Source of the DNA: an uncultured archaeon
GTDB lineage: Archaea > Halobacteriota > Methanosarcinia > Methanosarcinales > Methanoperedenaceae
Assembly: GCA_902386135.1 (NCBI GenBank)
Contig: CABMIB010000093.1
Span: 1-32,777, forward strand
Reading direction: 5' to 3'
DNA: 32,777 nt
A program made the translations under genes and the position numbers. Positions 8,646 through 16,247 of the stretch are shown here, one piece after another. The first letter of the stretch is position 1, and each line of letters begins with the position of its first letter. The notes below the pieces were generated by a model, which saw only the letters and a program-made list of their open reading frames with translations, did no database searches and was not told where the DNA came from.

Positions 8646-9731
8646 ATGGAGCTACAGGTCAGCATATCCAAAAAATTGACAAGCGGGAATTCAAACGAGT
8701 TCTCACTGGATGCGGAATTTAAATGCCGTAACGAAATGATCGTTCTTTTCGGCCCTACCGGAGCAGGGAAAACCCTGACCCTTGACTGCATAGCAGGGCT
8801 TGAAAATCCTGATGCAGGCTACATAAGGGTAAATAATACCGTATATTTCGATTCTGAGAAAAATATCAACATTTCACCCCAGAAGAGGAAAGTCGGATAT
8901 CTGTTCCAGAACTATGCTCTTTTTCCCCACCTTACAGTTGAAGAAAATATTATGTTCGGCATGCGCTCCAGAAATAACATTAAAGAGCTGGAAAAGATGC
9001 TGAATCTTTTTGAAATTCACGGCCTTGAGAGAAGATATCCTTCACAGTTGTCCGGAGGCCAGCGCCAGAGGGTCGCACTTGCCCGTGCACTGATAACCCA
9101 GCCACAAATACTCCTTCTTGATGAGCCTTTCTCAGCCATTGATCATATCACACGGGTCAGGTTAAGGCGGGATTTGAAGAAGATCAGACAAATGATTGAA
9201 ATACCGATTGTTCTGATTACCCATAACCCCGTTGAAGCGTACACTATGGCAGATACTCTTGTTGTTTACAGGCATGGAGGGATAGAACAGATCGGATCGC
9301 CGAAAGAAATATTTACAAAGCCAAAAAGCATGAATGTGGCAAGGCTTGTAGGAATGAACAATATTTTCAAAGGAAATGTTCTTGATACAAGAGAAGACGA
9401 AATTGTAATCCAGAGCCAAGAAAAAATAACTGCGCCTGGGGTACCGGATTTGAAAATCGGCGAAGACGTCACCTGGTGCATTCGCCCAGACCATGTTATG
9501 GTGCTGCGGGAAGGTCGCTCTCTTGGAAAGGCTGTGGCAGAGAACATCTTTTCAGGAAAAATCACCGAAATAGTCTCAAAAGGCGCGACGTATTTACTTT
9601 TTATCGATGGAGATTTTAATCTTGAAATTGAGATGCCAGCGCATGTTTTTGAAAGGCTTTGTCTTGAAGCAGGGAGAACGATTAAAGTTTCTTTGAAAAA
9701 ATCTGCAATTCACATAATAAGAGAATGTTGA
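8646..9731 (+). CDS. modC: Molybdate ABC transporter ATPase ModC
   Basis: A 361-residue ABC ATPase with Walker A GPTGAGKT, Q-loop LFQNYALFPH, signature LSGGQRQR, Walker B ILLLDEPFSAID and switch histidine LITHNPVEA. About 120 C-terminal residues form a TOBE-type regulatory region (IRPDHVMVL, NIFSGKITEIVSKGATY) that in ModC-like proteins binds oxyanion. The start at 8646 lies 3 bp after the modB stop; a TTG at 8640 is in frame but less likely. A hairpin terminator follows. Confidence 0.92.
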   Translation: MELQVSISKKLTSGNSNEFSLDAEFKCRNEMIVLFGPTGAGKTLTLDCIAGLENPDAGYIRVNNTVYFDSEKNINISPQKRKVGYLFQNYALFPHLTVEENIMFGMRSRNNIKELEKMLNLFEIHGLERRYPSQLSGGQRQRVALARALITQPQILLLDEPFSAIDHITRVRLRRDLKKIRQMIEIPIVLITHNPVEAYTMADTLVVYRHGGIEQIGSPKEIFTKPKSMNVARLVGMNNIFKGNVLDTREDEIVIQSQEKITAPGVPDLKIGEDVTWCIRPDHVMVLREGRSLGKAVAENIFSGKITEIVSKGATYLLFIDGDFNLEIEMPAHVFERLCLEAGRTIKVSLKKSAIHIIREC

Positions 9732-9740
9732 ATAAAAAAC

Positions 9741-9760
9741 AGCAAGGCTATCTTGCTTTT
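9741..9760 (+). terminator. Hairpin plus T-run after modC
   Basis: AGCAAG (9741-9746) pairs with CTTGCT (9752-9757) around a 5-nt loop and runs into TTTT, 10 bp after the modC stop. It probably ends the mod transcript. Confidence 0.6.
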
Positions 9761-9773
9761 AAGAGTTGTAAAG

Positions 9774-10188
9774 ATGTCAGAACCGCTTTTTTATGGCAGG
9801 CACTCGGGAGCTACTGATGCAGTTAAGCCAGTTCCGGTTCTCAGGGCTGTTCTTTTTGGAGCCGGGATTGGACTGTTATTCCGGTGCAGTTGGCGTGGGA
9901 GGCGGTATATTTCTGAGTCCTCTGCTCCTGTTTATGGGCTGGGCAAAAACAAAGCAAACTGCCGGGGTTTCTGCTGCTTTTATCCTTGTGAACTCCATAG
10001 CGGGCATTGCAGGGCATCTGGCAAGCGTAAAATTCCTACCTGATGCCGTCTACCCCTGGGCATTTGCTGCGGTGGTTGGCGGAATAATCGGATCTCGTCT
10101 GGGCAGCCAACGATTTGTAAATGCAACCCTCTACCATCTGCTAGCAGTAGTCCTTGTTATTGCTGGCGCAAAGCTCATTTTTGTGTGA
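9774..10188 (+). pseudogene. TauE/SafE (TSUP) exporter remnant, half-size and frameshifted
   Basis: Two frames must be joined to give a coherent TauE/SafE-like half protein of about 137 residues. ATG at 9774 gives MSEPLFYG...VLRAVLFGAGIGLL, and removing one T from TTATTCC (9877-9882) continues into SGAVGVGGGIFLSPLLLFMG, then FILVNSIAGIAGH and a hydrophobic C-terminus. Intact TSUP exporters have two such repeats in about 250 residues, so the N-terminal half is missing as well. The +1 shift could be a sequencing error, but the missing half supports decay. The downstream frame alone opens from 9793 but lacks a good start. Confidence 0.6.
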
Positions 10189-10300
10189 AGAGAATCCTTT
10201 GGAACCCGATTGATCCGATAAACCCCACAGGTAAGACTGACGGAAAGAAGATATGCAGAAAATGAGTACTGAAGACTTTACAGTACCTCCTTTATCGAAA

Positions 10301-10351
10301 CCGTGAATATCGTCAGGGTTGCTCATCATTCCACCTTGACGATATTTACGG
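10301..10351 (+). other. Strong 19-bp hairpin beside tRNA-Gln
   Basis: 10301-10319 and 10333-10351 pair along 19 bp with a 13-nt loop. As plus-strand RNA the two non-Watson-Crick positions are G-U pairs. A smaller stem (GTACTG/CAGTAC, about 10266-10286) precedes it. No T-run follows. The region 10189-10378 has no convincing gene. It may be a small structured RNA, a processing signal for the adjacent tRNA transcript or a remnant palindromic repeat. Confidence 0.45.
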
Positions 10352-10378
10352 AGTCTGGATTATATACTTGTGGTCTAT

Positions 10379-10450
10379 AGTCCCGGGCGGATTCGAACCG
10401 TCGTCTCCGGCTCCAAAGGCCAGAAGGATTGACCACTACCCTACGGGACT
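10379..10450 (-). tRNA. tRNA-Gln, anticodon UUG
   Basis: The minus strand folds as a 72-nt tRNA. The acceptor stem AGTCCCG/CGGGACT is perfect, the anticodon stem is CTGGC/GCCGG with loop CTTTGGA (anticodon TTG, decoding CAA), and the T-arm is CGGTTCGAATCCG. The 3' CCA is not encoded. It is divergent from the PIN-ATPase gene. Confidence 0.95.
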
Positions 10451-10553
10451 AAGGACTTAAAATCGCAACCAAACTACTTATTCTTTATGTTCGATACGCT
10501 TCCTATGGAAACATCAGAACATTTTTAGCTTTACGGGATGTATTTATATCTAT

Positions 10554-12401
10554 ATGACTGAAGAGCTTTGTATAGTTCCCGATACCAGTGTTATCATCGA
10601 CGGCAGGATAACAGCGAAATTAAAGGAAGGTGAATACACGCAGGCAACCATAATAATCCCGGAAGCCCTCGTCTCCGAACTTGAGGCACAGGCGAACAGG
10701 GGCAGGGAAATTGGTTTCAAAGGGCTTGAAGAGCTAAAAGAACTCAGCGAGATGGCAAAGAAGGGAGAGATCCGGCTTGAGTACCAGGGAAAAAGACCGT
10801 CGCCTGAGCAGGTGAAACTTGCAGCCACAGGCGAGATAGATGCCATGATCCGTGCGGTGGCGGTCGAGAATAAGGCGATATTCATTACAAGCGATAAAGT
10901 GCAGGCAGAGGTCGCCCGCGCCAAAGGGTTGAATGTGGAATACCTGTATCCGAGGGTAGAAGAGTTAAAACCTCTCCACATCGCGGAGTTCTTCACGGAC
11001 GATACACTTTCGGTGCACCTCAAGGTAAATGTGCCTCCCATGGCGAAAAGGGGCACTATCGGCAACCAGCGGCTTGTAAAGATAAGGGATGAGGTCTGTA
11101 CTGATACCGAGCTTCATACCATCTTACGTGAACTCATCGAAAGATCAAAACGCGACCCGGATTCGTATCTGGAGATCGACTTCACAGGCGCGACAGTGTT
11201 CCAGATAGGCTCGATGCGTATAGCTGTAGCACAGCCCCCATTCTCAGACGGCATGGAGATAACGGCTGTAAGACCCATAGCCGTAGTGCGTCTTGAAGAT
11301 TACAGGTTGAGCAAAGAGCTTAAAAGCAGGATTATCGAAAGACAGCGGGGTATTCTTGTAGCCGGTCCGCCCGGTGCGGGAAAATCCACGTTCGCAGCCG
11401 GTGTTGCTGAGTTCCTGCACGACAAGGGTTTTATCGTGAAAACGATGGAATCGCCGCGCGACCTGCAGGTACAGGATGCGATAACACAGTATGGCCCTCT
11501 GGAACGCGATATGGAAAAAACGGCGGATATCATGCTGCTCGTGAGACCGGACTATACGATATACGATGAGGTCAGGAAGACGAAAGATTTCTATGTTTTT
11601 GCGGATATGAGGATGGCTGGCGTCGGTATGATAGGGGTTGTGCATGCCACAAGGGCTGTTGATGCTATCCAGAGGCTCATAGGAAGGGTTGAACTCGGGA
11701 TCATACCGCAGGTCGTGGACACGGTTGTTTTCATCGAAAAAGGCGAGATCTCCAAGGTATACGATATCGGGTTCACGGTGAAAGTGCCGCATGGAATGAT
11801 TGAGCAGGACCTTTCAAGACCCGTGATAACAGTGACGGATTTTGAGACCGGGAAAGTAGAGTACGAGATGTACACATACGGCGAGCAGGTCGTGGTAATG
11901 CCGGTCGGGGAAGTTGCCGTAAAACGTCCGGGCATATGGGACCTTGGAGCCGCAGCAGTGCAGAGAGAATTGCAGAAATACACGCGGGACGTTATTGAAG
12001 TTGAAGTCGTTTCCGATTCAAGTGCCACTGTGTATATGAATGAGGAAGATATACCGGGCGTTATCGGGAAAGGTGGGAAGAATATAGACCAGATCGAGAA
12101 AAAGCTGGGCATCCACCTGGAAATACGGGAGAGGCGGGAAGGTAAAAAGAAGGAAAAAAAAGCTGGAAAATCCGAAGTATCAAGCTTCATACCGGTAGTT
12201 GAGCGCACAAAGAAATACGTGGTTCTCACGGTCGCAGGGTTAGCGGGTGAAACCGTAGATGTGTACAGCGGGGAGGATTACCTGTTTACCGCCACGGTAG
12301 GACGGAAAGGAGATGTGAAAATAAGCAAAGATACAGATGCAGCCTACCGCATAATGGAGAATCCTTCAAATGTGACACTGCGTCGAAGCGCGAAGACATA
12401 A
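10554..12401 (+). CDS. Archaeal PIN-domain/ATPase/KH-domain protein
   Basis: This 615-residue protein matches the conserved archaeal PINc-ATPase family. Residues 1-130 form a PIN nuclease-like domain with acidic residues in VPDTSVIIDG (Asp10), GEIDAMI (Asp96) and ITSDK (Asp114). Residues about 240-410 are a secretion/PilT-type ATPase with Walker A GPPGAGKS (271-278) and the HATRAVDAIQR segment. Residues about 487-526 are a KH RNA-binding domain with PGVIGKGGKN. A lysine-rich linker and a C-terminal beta-rich tail follow. A role in RNA processing or ribosome-related RNA handling is inferred from domains; the function is not settled for the family. TTTATATC lies only about 10 bp upstream, so the true promoter or start may differ. 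Confidence 0.88.
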   Translation: MTEELCIVPDTSVIIDGRITAKLKEGEYTQATIIIPEALVSELEAQANRGREIGFKGLEELKELSEMAKKGEIRLEYQGKRPSPEQVKLAATGEIDAMIRAVAVENKAIFITSDKVQAEVARAKGLNVEYLYPRVEELKPLHIAEFFTDDTLSVHLKVNVPPMAKRGTIGNQRLVKIRDEVCTDTELHTILRELIERSKRDPDSYLEIDFTGATVFQIGSMRIAVAQPPFSDGMEITAVRPIAVVRLEDYRLSKELKSRIIERQRGILVAGPPGAGKSTFAAGVAEFLHDKGFIVKTMESPRDLQVQDAITQYGPLERDMEKTADIMLLVRPDYTIYDEVRKTKDFYVFADMRMAGVGMIGVVHATRAVDAIQRLIGRVELGIIPQVVDTVVFIEKGEISKVYDIGFTVKVPHGMIEQDLSRPVITVTDFETGKVEYEMYTYGEQVVVMPVGEVAVKRPGIWDLGAAAVQRELQKYTRDVIEVEVVSDSSATVYMNEEDIPGVIGKGGKNIDQIEKKLGIHLEIRERREGKKKEKKAGKSEVSSFIPVVERTKKYVVLTVAGLAGETVDVYSGEDYLFTATVGRKGDVKISKDTDAAYRIMENPSNVTLRRSAKT

Positions 12402-12421
12402 GCTGAAAATTTTGTATAAGT

Positions 12422-12485
12422 CCGGTTACATAAAATTTTTTATAAAATTAACCGGGATAAAACTGTCAAAACTATCAAAACCATC
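12422..12485. promoter_or_regulatory. Inverted repeat and tandem 9-bp repeats before the HTH gene
   Basis: CCGGTTA (12422-12428) and TAACCGG (12449-12455) flank an AT-rich loop and may act as terminator of the PIN-ATPase gene. Immediately after, AAAACTGTC, AAAACTATC and AAAACCATC stand head to tail at 12459-12485, a typical layout for a repressor-binding array. It lies about 87 bp ahead of the winged-helix gene, which may bind it. The rest of 12402-12571 shows no gene. Confidence 0.5.
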
Positions 12486-12571
12486 GGTAAGTTTATGCTA
12501 AATGATTTATGACCCTATATTGTAAAATCCTATCAAATCGGCATTAAAAAATTGTTATAAGGGTCCAAAAA

Positions 12572-12934
12572 ATGAAAAAAGAAGAAATGCTTATTGAACT
12601 TCTTGGAGATAAGTATTCAAGGGCGATACTATCCATGACCTCCAGCATGGAATGCTCTGCTCTCTTGTTATGTACCGAGCTTGGTATACCCCTTGCAACT
12701 GTGTACAGGAAGTTGAAGCTCCTGGAAGATTCAGGGCTGATAAAGCACGTCAAGACAATCATACATCTCTCTGGTAATGAAGAAAAATATTACCGCTGTG
12801 TAGTTCATGAGGTTAAAGTGAATTTCCATAAAGGTATGCTTTCGGTCAGCCTGAAAATGGAGGATTGCAATGATAAGATCGTCAGGCTCTGGAAAAGGCT
12901 TGCCAAGCAAGGTTCCAAGGAAGTCGGCGTATAA
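12572..12934 (+). CDS. Winged-helix transcriptional regulator
   Basis: A 120-residue protein with an ArsR/MarR-like winged helix. Residues about 12-60 include SRAILSMTSSMECSALLLCTELGIP and the recognition-helix-like ATVYRKLKLLEDSGLIKHVK, followed by a beta wing (IHLSGNEEKYYRCVV). The C-terminus is helical, with two or three cysteines overall that could sense metal or redox state. It is the last gene before the integrase; whether it belongs to the chromosome or the element is open. AAGGG precedes the ATG. Confidence 0.75.
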   Translation: MKKEEMLIELLGDKYSRAILSMTSSMECSALLLCTELGIPLATVYRKLKLLEDSGLIKHVKTIIHLSGNEEKYYRCVVHEVKVNFHKGMLSVSLKMEDCNDKIVRLWKRLAKQGSKEVGV

Positions 12935-13034
12935 GGGCCGGATAGCCGCCAAGATCGGGCAGGGATTCGTCCTCTAGATAATCGTATGTCTTTTTTAATG
13001 TTTTAGCGTTCTACGCATATCGTATTTTCTGTCG

Positions 13035-13081
13035 TTCTCATAGATGAGAATCATCTATTTTCTGTAATCAGAAATGAGAAT
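13035..13081. repeat. ATGAGAA repeats and candidate left attachment site
   Basis: Three copies of ATGAGAA lie here: inverted at 13035-13041, direct at 13044-13050 and 13074-13080. The first two form TTCTCAT-AG-ATGAGAA. GATGAGAATCAT at 13043-13054 recurs exactly at 27791-27802 near the other end of the element. The block is 50-90 bp upstream of the integrase, so it may be an attachment core, integrase arm sites or an operator. A 12-bp match alone is weak evidence. The remainder of 12935-13128 shows no gene. Confidence 0.4.
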
Positions 13082-13128
13082 AACCTTATAACCATGTAAA
13101 GCGTATAAGCCGCCAGTGAGAACCTTAC

Positions 13129-14277
13129 ATGGACGTACTACAGAAATACTTAAAAGACTTAAGCGTTGCGGGATATTCCAGAAATTCGATAGTTTATAAG
13201 CAGAAGTTTCTGGAACAAATGAGTAGGATAAAGAAAATTGAGACATGGACAAAGGACGACGTCGACAATTACCTTTATCAAATATCACAAACGAAAGCAA
13301 GGGCTACGGTTGAGAACGCTAAGACCTGTTTTGTCAGTTTCTTTAAGAGGATAGGACAACCTGAGAAAGTCTCTCATTTAACGATTAAGATGGTCGAGGG
13401 AACACTCAGGCGGGATGAGTTATTAACTTATGATGACGTTATAAAGTTGATAGATGCCACTGATAGCGTATTATATAAAGCTTTATTGATTTTCTTGTTT
13501 GAATCCGGTGCAAGAATAAACGAAGTTCTTGCGGTCAAGGTTTCAGATGTTATGGAAACCGACATTGGGATGGTTGTGCATGTTCACCAGACCAAGTACG
13601 GCGTTGATAAACGACGCGTAATATGTATCTACTCAGCCAGTTACATCCGCAACCTTTTAACATACTTAAATCTTGGAAAAGGTGATTATCTATTTCCGAG
13701 TCCTAAGAACCTGAAAAGAAATCATGGTCAACCAGTTTCGTTAAATTCTCAGTTTGTGCCGCACCTTTTTAGGGAAATTGCTAAAAAAGCAGGAATTGAA
13801 AAACCAGTGAACCCTCACGCCTTCCGTCATGCTTGCGCCACAAATTTAGTCTTGCAGGAATATCCAGAAAGCCTGATAAAGAAAGGTCTCGGATGGAAAC
13901 CAACAAGCAGGGCAATAAATCGCTATACTCACGTTGTAGATGATGATTTCATTAATGCAAGACTTGAAAAAGAAGGGGTTGTTCAGCCACACGAAAAGCC
14001 ACAACAGCAGATTAAATTAGCAGAACCAATCCAATTTTCTGACGATAAAACCATCCTTCGTAGGCTTGTTGTCGAGAATCAAGAACTACAAAAAAAGGTA
14101 GCCGATACGGAAAAATTGGCGGCTGATTTTGAAGAAATGAAAAAAGCATTCGGCTTGATGCGAAACACAGATGGGAACTATACGTTTAATGCTGTACTTA
14201 AAGAACTGCCGCAGAAGAAAAAGAAGGATGGGGTAATCGGGCTTATCTCATCGGAGAAGCTTGATGATGGAAAATAA
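13129..14277 (+). CDS. Tyrosine recombinase/integrase
   Basis: A 382-residue XerC/D-like integrase. Residues 1-85 are the SAM-like core-binding domain (TKDDVDNYLYQISQ). The catalytic domain has Arg129 (ESGARINEVL), a Lys near 156 (HQTKYGVDKR), His230 and Arg233 (NPHAFRHACAT), and Tyr266 (AINRYTHV). The usual second His/Trp position is Trp256 (LGWKPTS). About 100 extra C-terminal residues hold a coiled coil (RRLVVENQELQKKVADTEKL) and a basic tail. The gene is intact, unlike the split integrases of SSV-type viruses. A TATA-like CTTATAA lies about 40 bp upstream. It probably inserts and excises the element spanning to about 27.8 kb. Confidence 0.92.
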   Translation: MDVLQKYLKDLSVAGYSRNSIVYKQKFLEQMSRIKKIETWTKDDVDNYLYQISQTKARATVENAKTCFVSFFKRIGQPEKVSHLTIKMVEGTLRRDELLTYDDVIKLIDATDSVLYKALLIFLFESGARINEVLAVKVSDVMETDIGMVVHVHQTKYGVDKRRVICIYSASYIRNLLTYLNLGKGDYLFPSPKNLKRNHGQPVSLNSQFVPHLFREIAKKAGIEKPVNPHAFRHACATNLVLQEYPESLIKKGLGWKPTSRAINRYTHVVDDDFINARLEKEGVVQPHEKPQQQIKLAEPIQFSDDKTILRRLVVENQELQKKVADTEKLAADFEEMKKAFGLMRNTDGNYTFNAVLKELPQKKKKDGVIGLISSEKLDDGK

Positions 14278-14289
14278 CTTTAGCAGGAA

Positions 14290-15265
14290 AGCCCAGAAAA
14301 CGTGGGCTTAGAAGAAGAGGGATGAAACAACCGGACAGTATAAACCCAAGTCTGAGGCAAACTCTGCCTCAAAGCTGGATGATGGGGCTGATGGAAAAAA
14401 AAAAGAAAGCCTGAAAAACGCGGTAGACCCCCAAAGTGCAGGGAATGAGGACGACCAAAAAAGCCTCGGAGAACCAAGGAGTTGAAAATCTTAAGAGAAA
14501 TTGCAGAGAATCGGGCAAAGCAACGCCAATCAGAAGCAGGTGGGAATAAAAAGAAGGATAAGGGCAAACAGCCTAAAAACCCACCGCTTGTGACGAAAAC
14601 GTCACAAGCTACAGGAGTTTCAGAAGATAAAGATAAAAAAAAGACTAATAAGGAAATATTAGAACAAAATAATAAAACCGAAACTATGGTTAAAGGTATG
14701 GCGAAAACGCCAGAAGCTTCGGGGAGTTCAGAAGATAAAGAAAAAAAAAAAGACAACAAGGACAATTCTGGAGAAATGACCCAAACGAAAGAACGCGCCC
14801 CGCAATATAGAGATTTAAAAGCCGCTCAAACAGGGGGTAGTAGCTATCTGTATTTCCCGTTGAATGGTTCGGTCGGATAAACCTATTTTATTAGCGGTAT
14901 CTAATCGCAAAAGAGTTCGGGTGGACTGAGATTGAAACCGTCATCAGAGATGATTTTAAGAATGAGAGGGAAATAACTCAGTTTATAATCCTCGCTAATG
15001 CGACCCGACAGAAATCAGGAGAGTTAAGAAAGAGAGAGGAACGATGCCTTAATGAAGAAGTTTACATAGAAGAAGCGAATAAACGCAAGAAAGAAGGCAA
15101 CAGAAGGGGCGGCGGCGACCATAAAAGTAAGAAATATAGGGAATCACAAAAACAAAAAGAGAAGGAAAATCGGTCTGTGGACTTAAGTCCTGAGACCGAT
15201 TCGGCTGAAACAAACGAAAACAAAGAATCAAAAGAGAAAATCAAGGATGAGGCATATTCTGCCTC
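14290..15265. repeat. Family of short hairpins with GAAAAC or aNtC loops
   Basis: Small perfect dyads recur with changing arms but like loops: AGCCCA-GAAAACG-TGGGCT (14290-14308), GTGAC-GAAAAC-GTCAC (14590-14605), GGC-GAAAAC-GCC (14700-14711), and a second type GAGGCA-N5-TGCCTC (14354-14370 and 15249-15265). Most are followed by CAAG/AGAAGC-like bases, a GATGG or CAGAAGAT block and a long A-run. Stems vary while the loop stays, which suggests selection on structure or a palindromic repeat that spread inside coding DNA. Confidence 0.45.
14403..14880 (+). pseudogene. Decayed lysine-rich ParB-like/AT-hook gene fragment
   Basis: The frame ending at 14880 reads back through a stop into AT-hook-like PEKRGRPPK and RGRPKKP, then KILREIAENRAKQRQSEAGG, which resembles the region after the ParB nuclease-like domain in phage and plasmid ParB proteins. 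Two imperfect lysine-rich repeats follow (TKTSQATGVSEDKDKKK and AKTPEASGSSEDKEKKK). There is no proper ATG: the longest open frame begins at a TTG (14482) directly abutting AAGGAG. Another frame from 14321 (MKQPDSINPS) is only 30 codons. The block looks like an eroded gene; ParB origin is a low-confidence inference. Confidence 0.4.
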
Positions 15266-15335
15266 AAGGTCGGTCGATGGAAAAAAAGAACCACAGGCAT
15301 TTGGAGATACAATTATTTATGACTCTTTCTCTTAA
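14896..15335 (+). pseudogene. Decayed ParB-domain gene, C-terminal part
   Basis: The frame from about 14896 to the TAA at 15333-15335 reads RYLIAKEFGWTEIETVIRDD, then ITQFIILANATRQKSGELRK and KRKKEGNRRGGGDHKS, a recognisable ParB/sulfiredoxin-like segment (GHRRYLIAKELG..., ILANxxRQ) and the Gly-rich stretch after it. No start codon is available, and a stop (TAG about 14893) lies just upstream. KPILL, the expected preceding strand, is present in a different frame (about 14878-14892), so a short deletion has broken the gene. A serine/lysine-rich tail follows. It is probably an older partition or regulatory gene replaced by the intact ParB at 16248. Confidence 0.5.
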
Positions 15336-15540
15336 GATTCCCACCTAATGCAAACCCAAAAACAGCAGATATACTATACCCGAATACAGAAGTCCATATA
15401 TTTATATTACCGACATTGATTCCTGCGGAAGAAATCAAAATCGCAATTAATGAAGCAACTGCAATAATAATAATAAATAACACACAAAACACACCAAGAA
15501 CTCCATGTGGGTCTTCATAACAGACTTTCATCAATTCCAT
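15313..15540 (-). CDS. Small two-helix membrane protein
   Basis: 75 residues from ATG 15540, preceded on the minus strand by GGGGTG at good spacing. There are two hydrophobic segments (VLGVFCVLFIIIIAVASLIAIL and the AGINVGNINIW to VFGFALGG region) and a basic end. An earlier in-frame ATG at 15567 lies inside the upstream gene. The start overlaps the end of the zinc-ribbon gene, so the two are coupled. No family recognised. Its 3' end overlaps the tail of the decayed ParB frame on the other strand. Confidence 0.6.
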   Translation of the reverse strand: MELMKVCYEDPHGVLGVFCVLFIIIIAVASLIAILISSAGINVGNINIWTSVFGYSISAVFGFALGGNLKRKSHK

Positions 15541-15719
15541 TTTATAAACACCCCACATCTTGGGCATTGAGGTATTCCGTTTTGAAGAGTCAAACTACAA
15601 TTAGGACATCGAGGAATTGGTTTATTCCGAAGTATTTTACTTAAAAGCCACAATTCACCTAAAAAAATCGCAATCCATCCGATGACATATCCTATATTTT
15701 CATCGTGTTTGTTGGTCAT
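15531..15719 (-). CDS. Small membrane-anchored zinc-ribbon protein
   Basis: 62 residues: one membrane helix (IGYVIGWIAIFLGELWLLSKIL) then a zinc ribbon CPNC-x11-CPRC. ATG 15719 has GGTGA upstream; an in-frame GTG at 15731 is less likely. It forms a two-gene operon with the membrane protein at 15540. Function unknown; the layout suggests a small membrane pair carried by the element. Confidence 0.6.
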   Translation of the reverse strand: MTNKHDENIGYVIGWIAIFLGELWLLSKILRNKPIPRCPNCSLTLQNGIPQCPRCGVFIKWN

Positions 15720-15913
15720 TATCCTTTTCACCCAATCTTTTTATCGTTCAAACATCTGTTACTACTGTTATATTATACTTTTGTCTTACTATTTATGTAA
15801 TGTATCATACAAAAGTCATTTACAATTTATCTGACGATTTTTGACAAAATATTCTATCAGACGCAGACTTTACAGAACCTATCGGAAGGTTGCGCCGCGC
15901 TAATTGATTGTAT

Positions 15914-16030
15914 GGTTTTTAGTTTTTTAGTATGTACTTATGTACGTACAAAACCAAGCCTTTACAGAACTTATTTTAATCACTATATACTCAATAACAC
16001 CTTATTTTGTTTTGTACGTATCTAAAAACC
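15914..16030. repeat. Nested dyads in the divergent intergenic region
   Basis: TACGTACAAAAC (15943-15954) and GTTTTGTACGTA (16009-16020) are perfect 12-bp inverted copies, bracketed by GGTTTTTAG (15914-15922) and CTAAAAACC (16022-16030), also inverted. CTTTACAGAAC is repeated directly at 15868-15878 and 15960-15970. The region 15720-16080 is AT-rich, gene-free and lies between divergent transcripts, directly before the RHH/ParB genes. A centromere-like site, operator or origin is possible. Confidence 0.5.
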
Positions 16031-16086
16031 TTTAAAACGAAAAAGCTTTTATCTTATGCAGTAATCATGGATAATCGGCGATAATT

Positions 16087-16245
16087 ACGTCGAAAAACGT
16101 ATTGTTACGACTGAATCAGAGGCAATATACTGCCCTGAAATCAGAGGCAGACCGGAAAGGATTGCCTCTTGCTACGACTGTTAAACACCTGCTTCATGAG
16201 AGGTTCATGGAAACAGACCCCGAATATCAGAAAAAAGGGGTGTGA
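16087..16245 (+). CDS. Small RHH-like protein without a normal start codon
   Basis: The frame ending with TGA at 16243-16245 reads SKNVLLRLNQRQYTALKSEA, then DRKGLPLATTVKHLLHERF, a typical ribbon-helix-helix DNA-binding fold of about 50 residues. No ATG/GTG is available upstream before a stop at 16072; the natural first codon would be ACG 16087, ATT 16084 or ATA 16081, with TTG 16102 as a fallback that cuts the strand. A TATA-like CTTTTATCTT at 16046-16055 lies at leaderless spacing from 16081-16087. Either a rare start is used or the gene lost its ATG. The stop overlaps the start region of parB. Confidence 0.5.
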   Translation, partial: TSKNVLLRLNQRQYTALKSEADRKGLPLATTVKHLLHERFMETDPEYQKKGV

Positions 16246-16247
16246 CC

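Noticed and set aside
10379-10450. tRNA-Gln as the attachment site of the element
   Set aside because: The tRNA 3' end faces left, away from the integrase, and no copy of its 3' end was seen at 24.9-27.9 kb.
15049-15244. Minus-strand Phe/Leu/Ser-rich frames
   Set aside because: They mirror lysine-rich plus-strand sequence with ParB-like content; hydrophobicity is an artefact of the complement.
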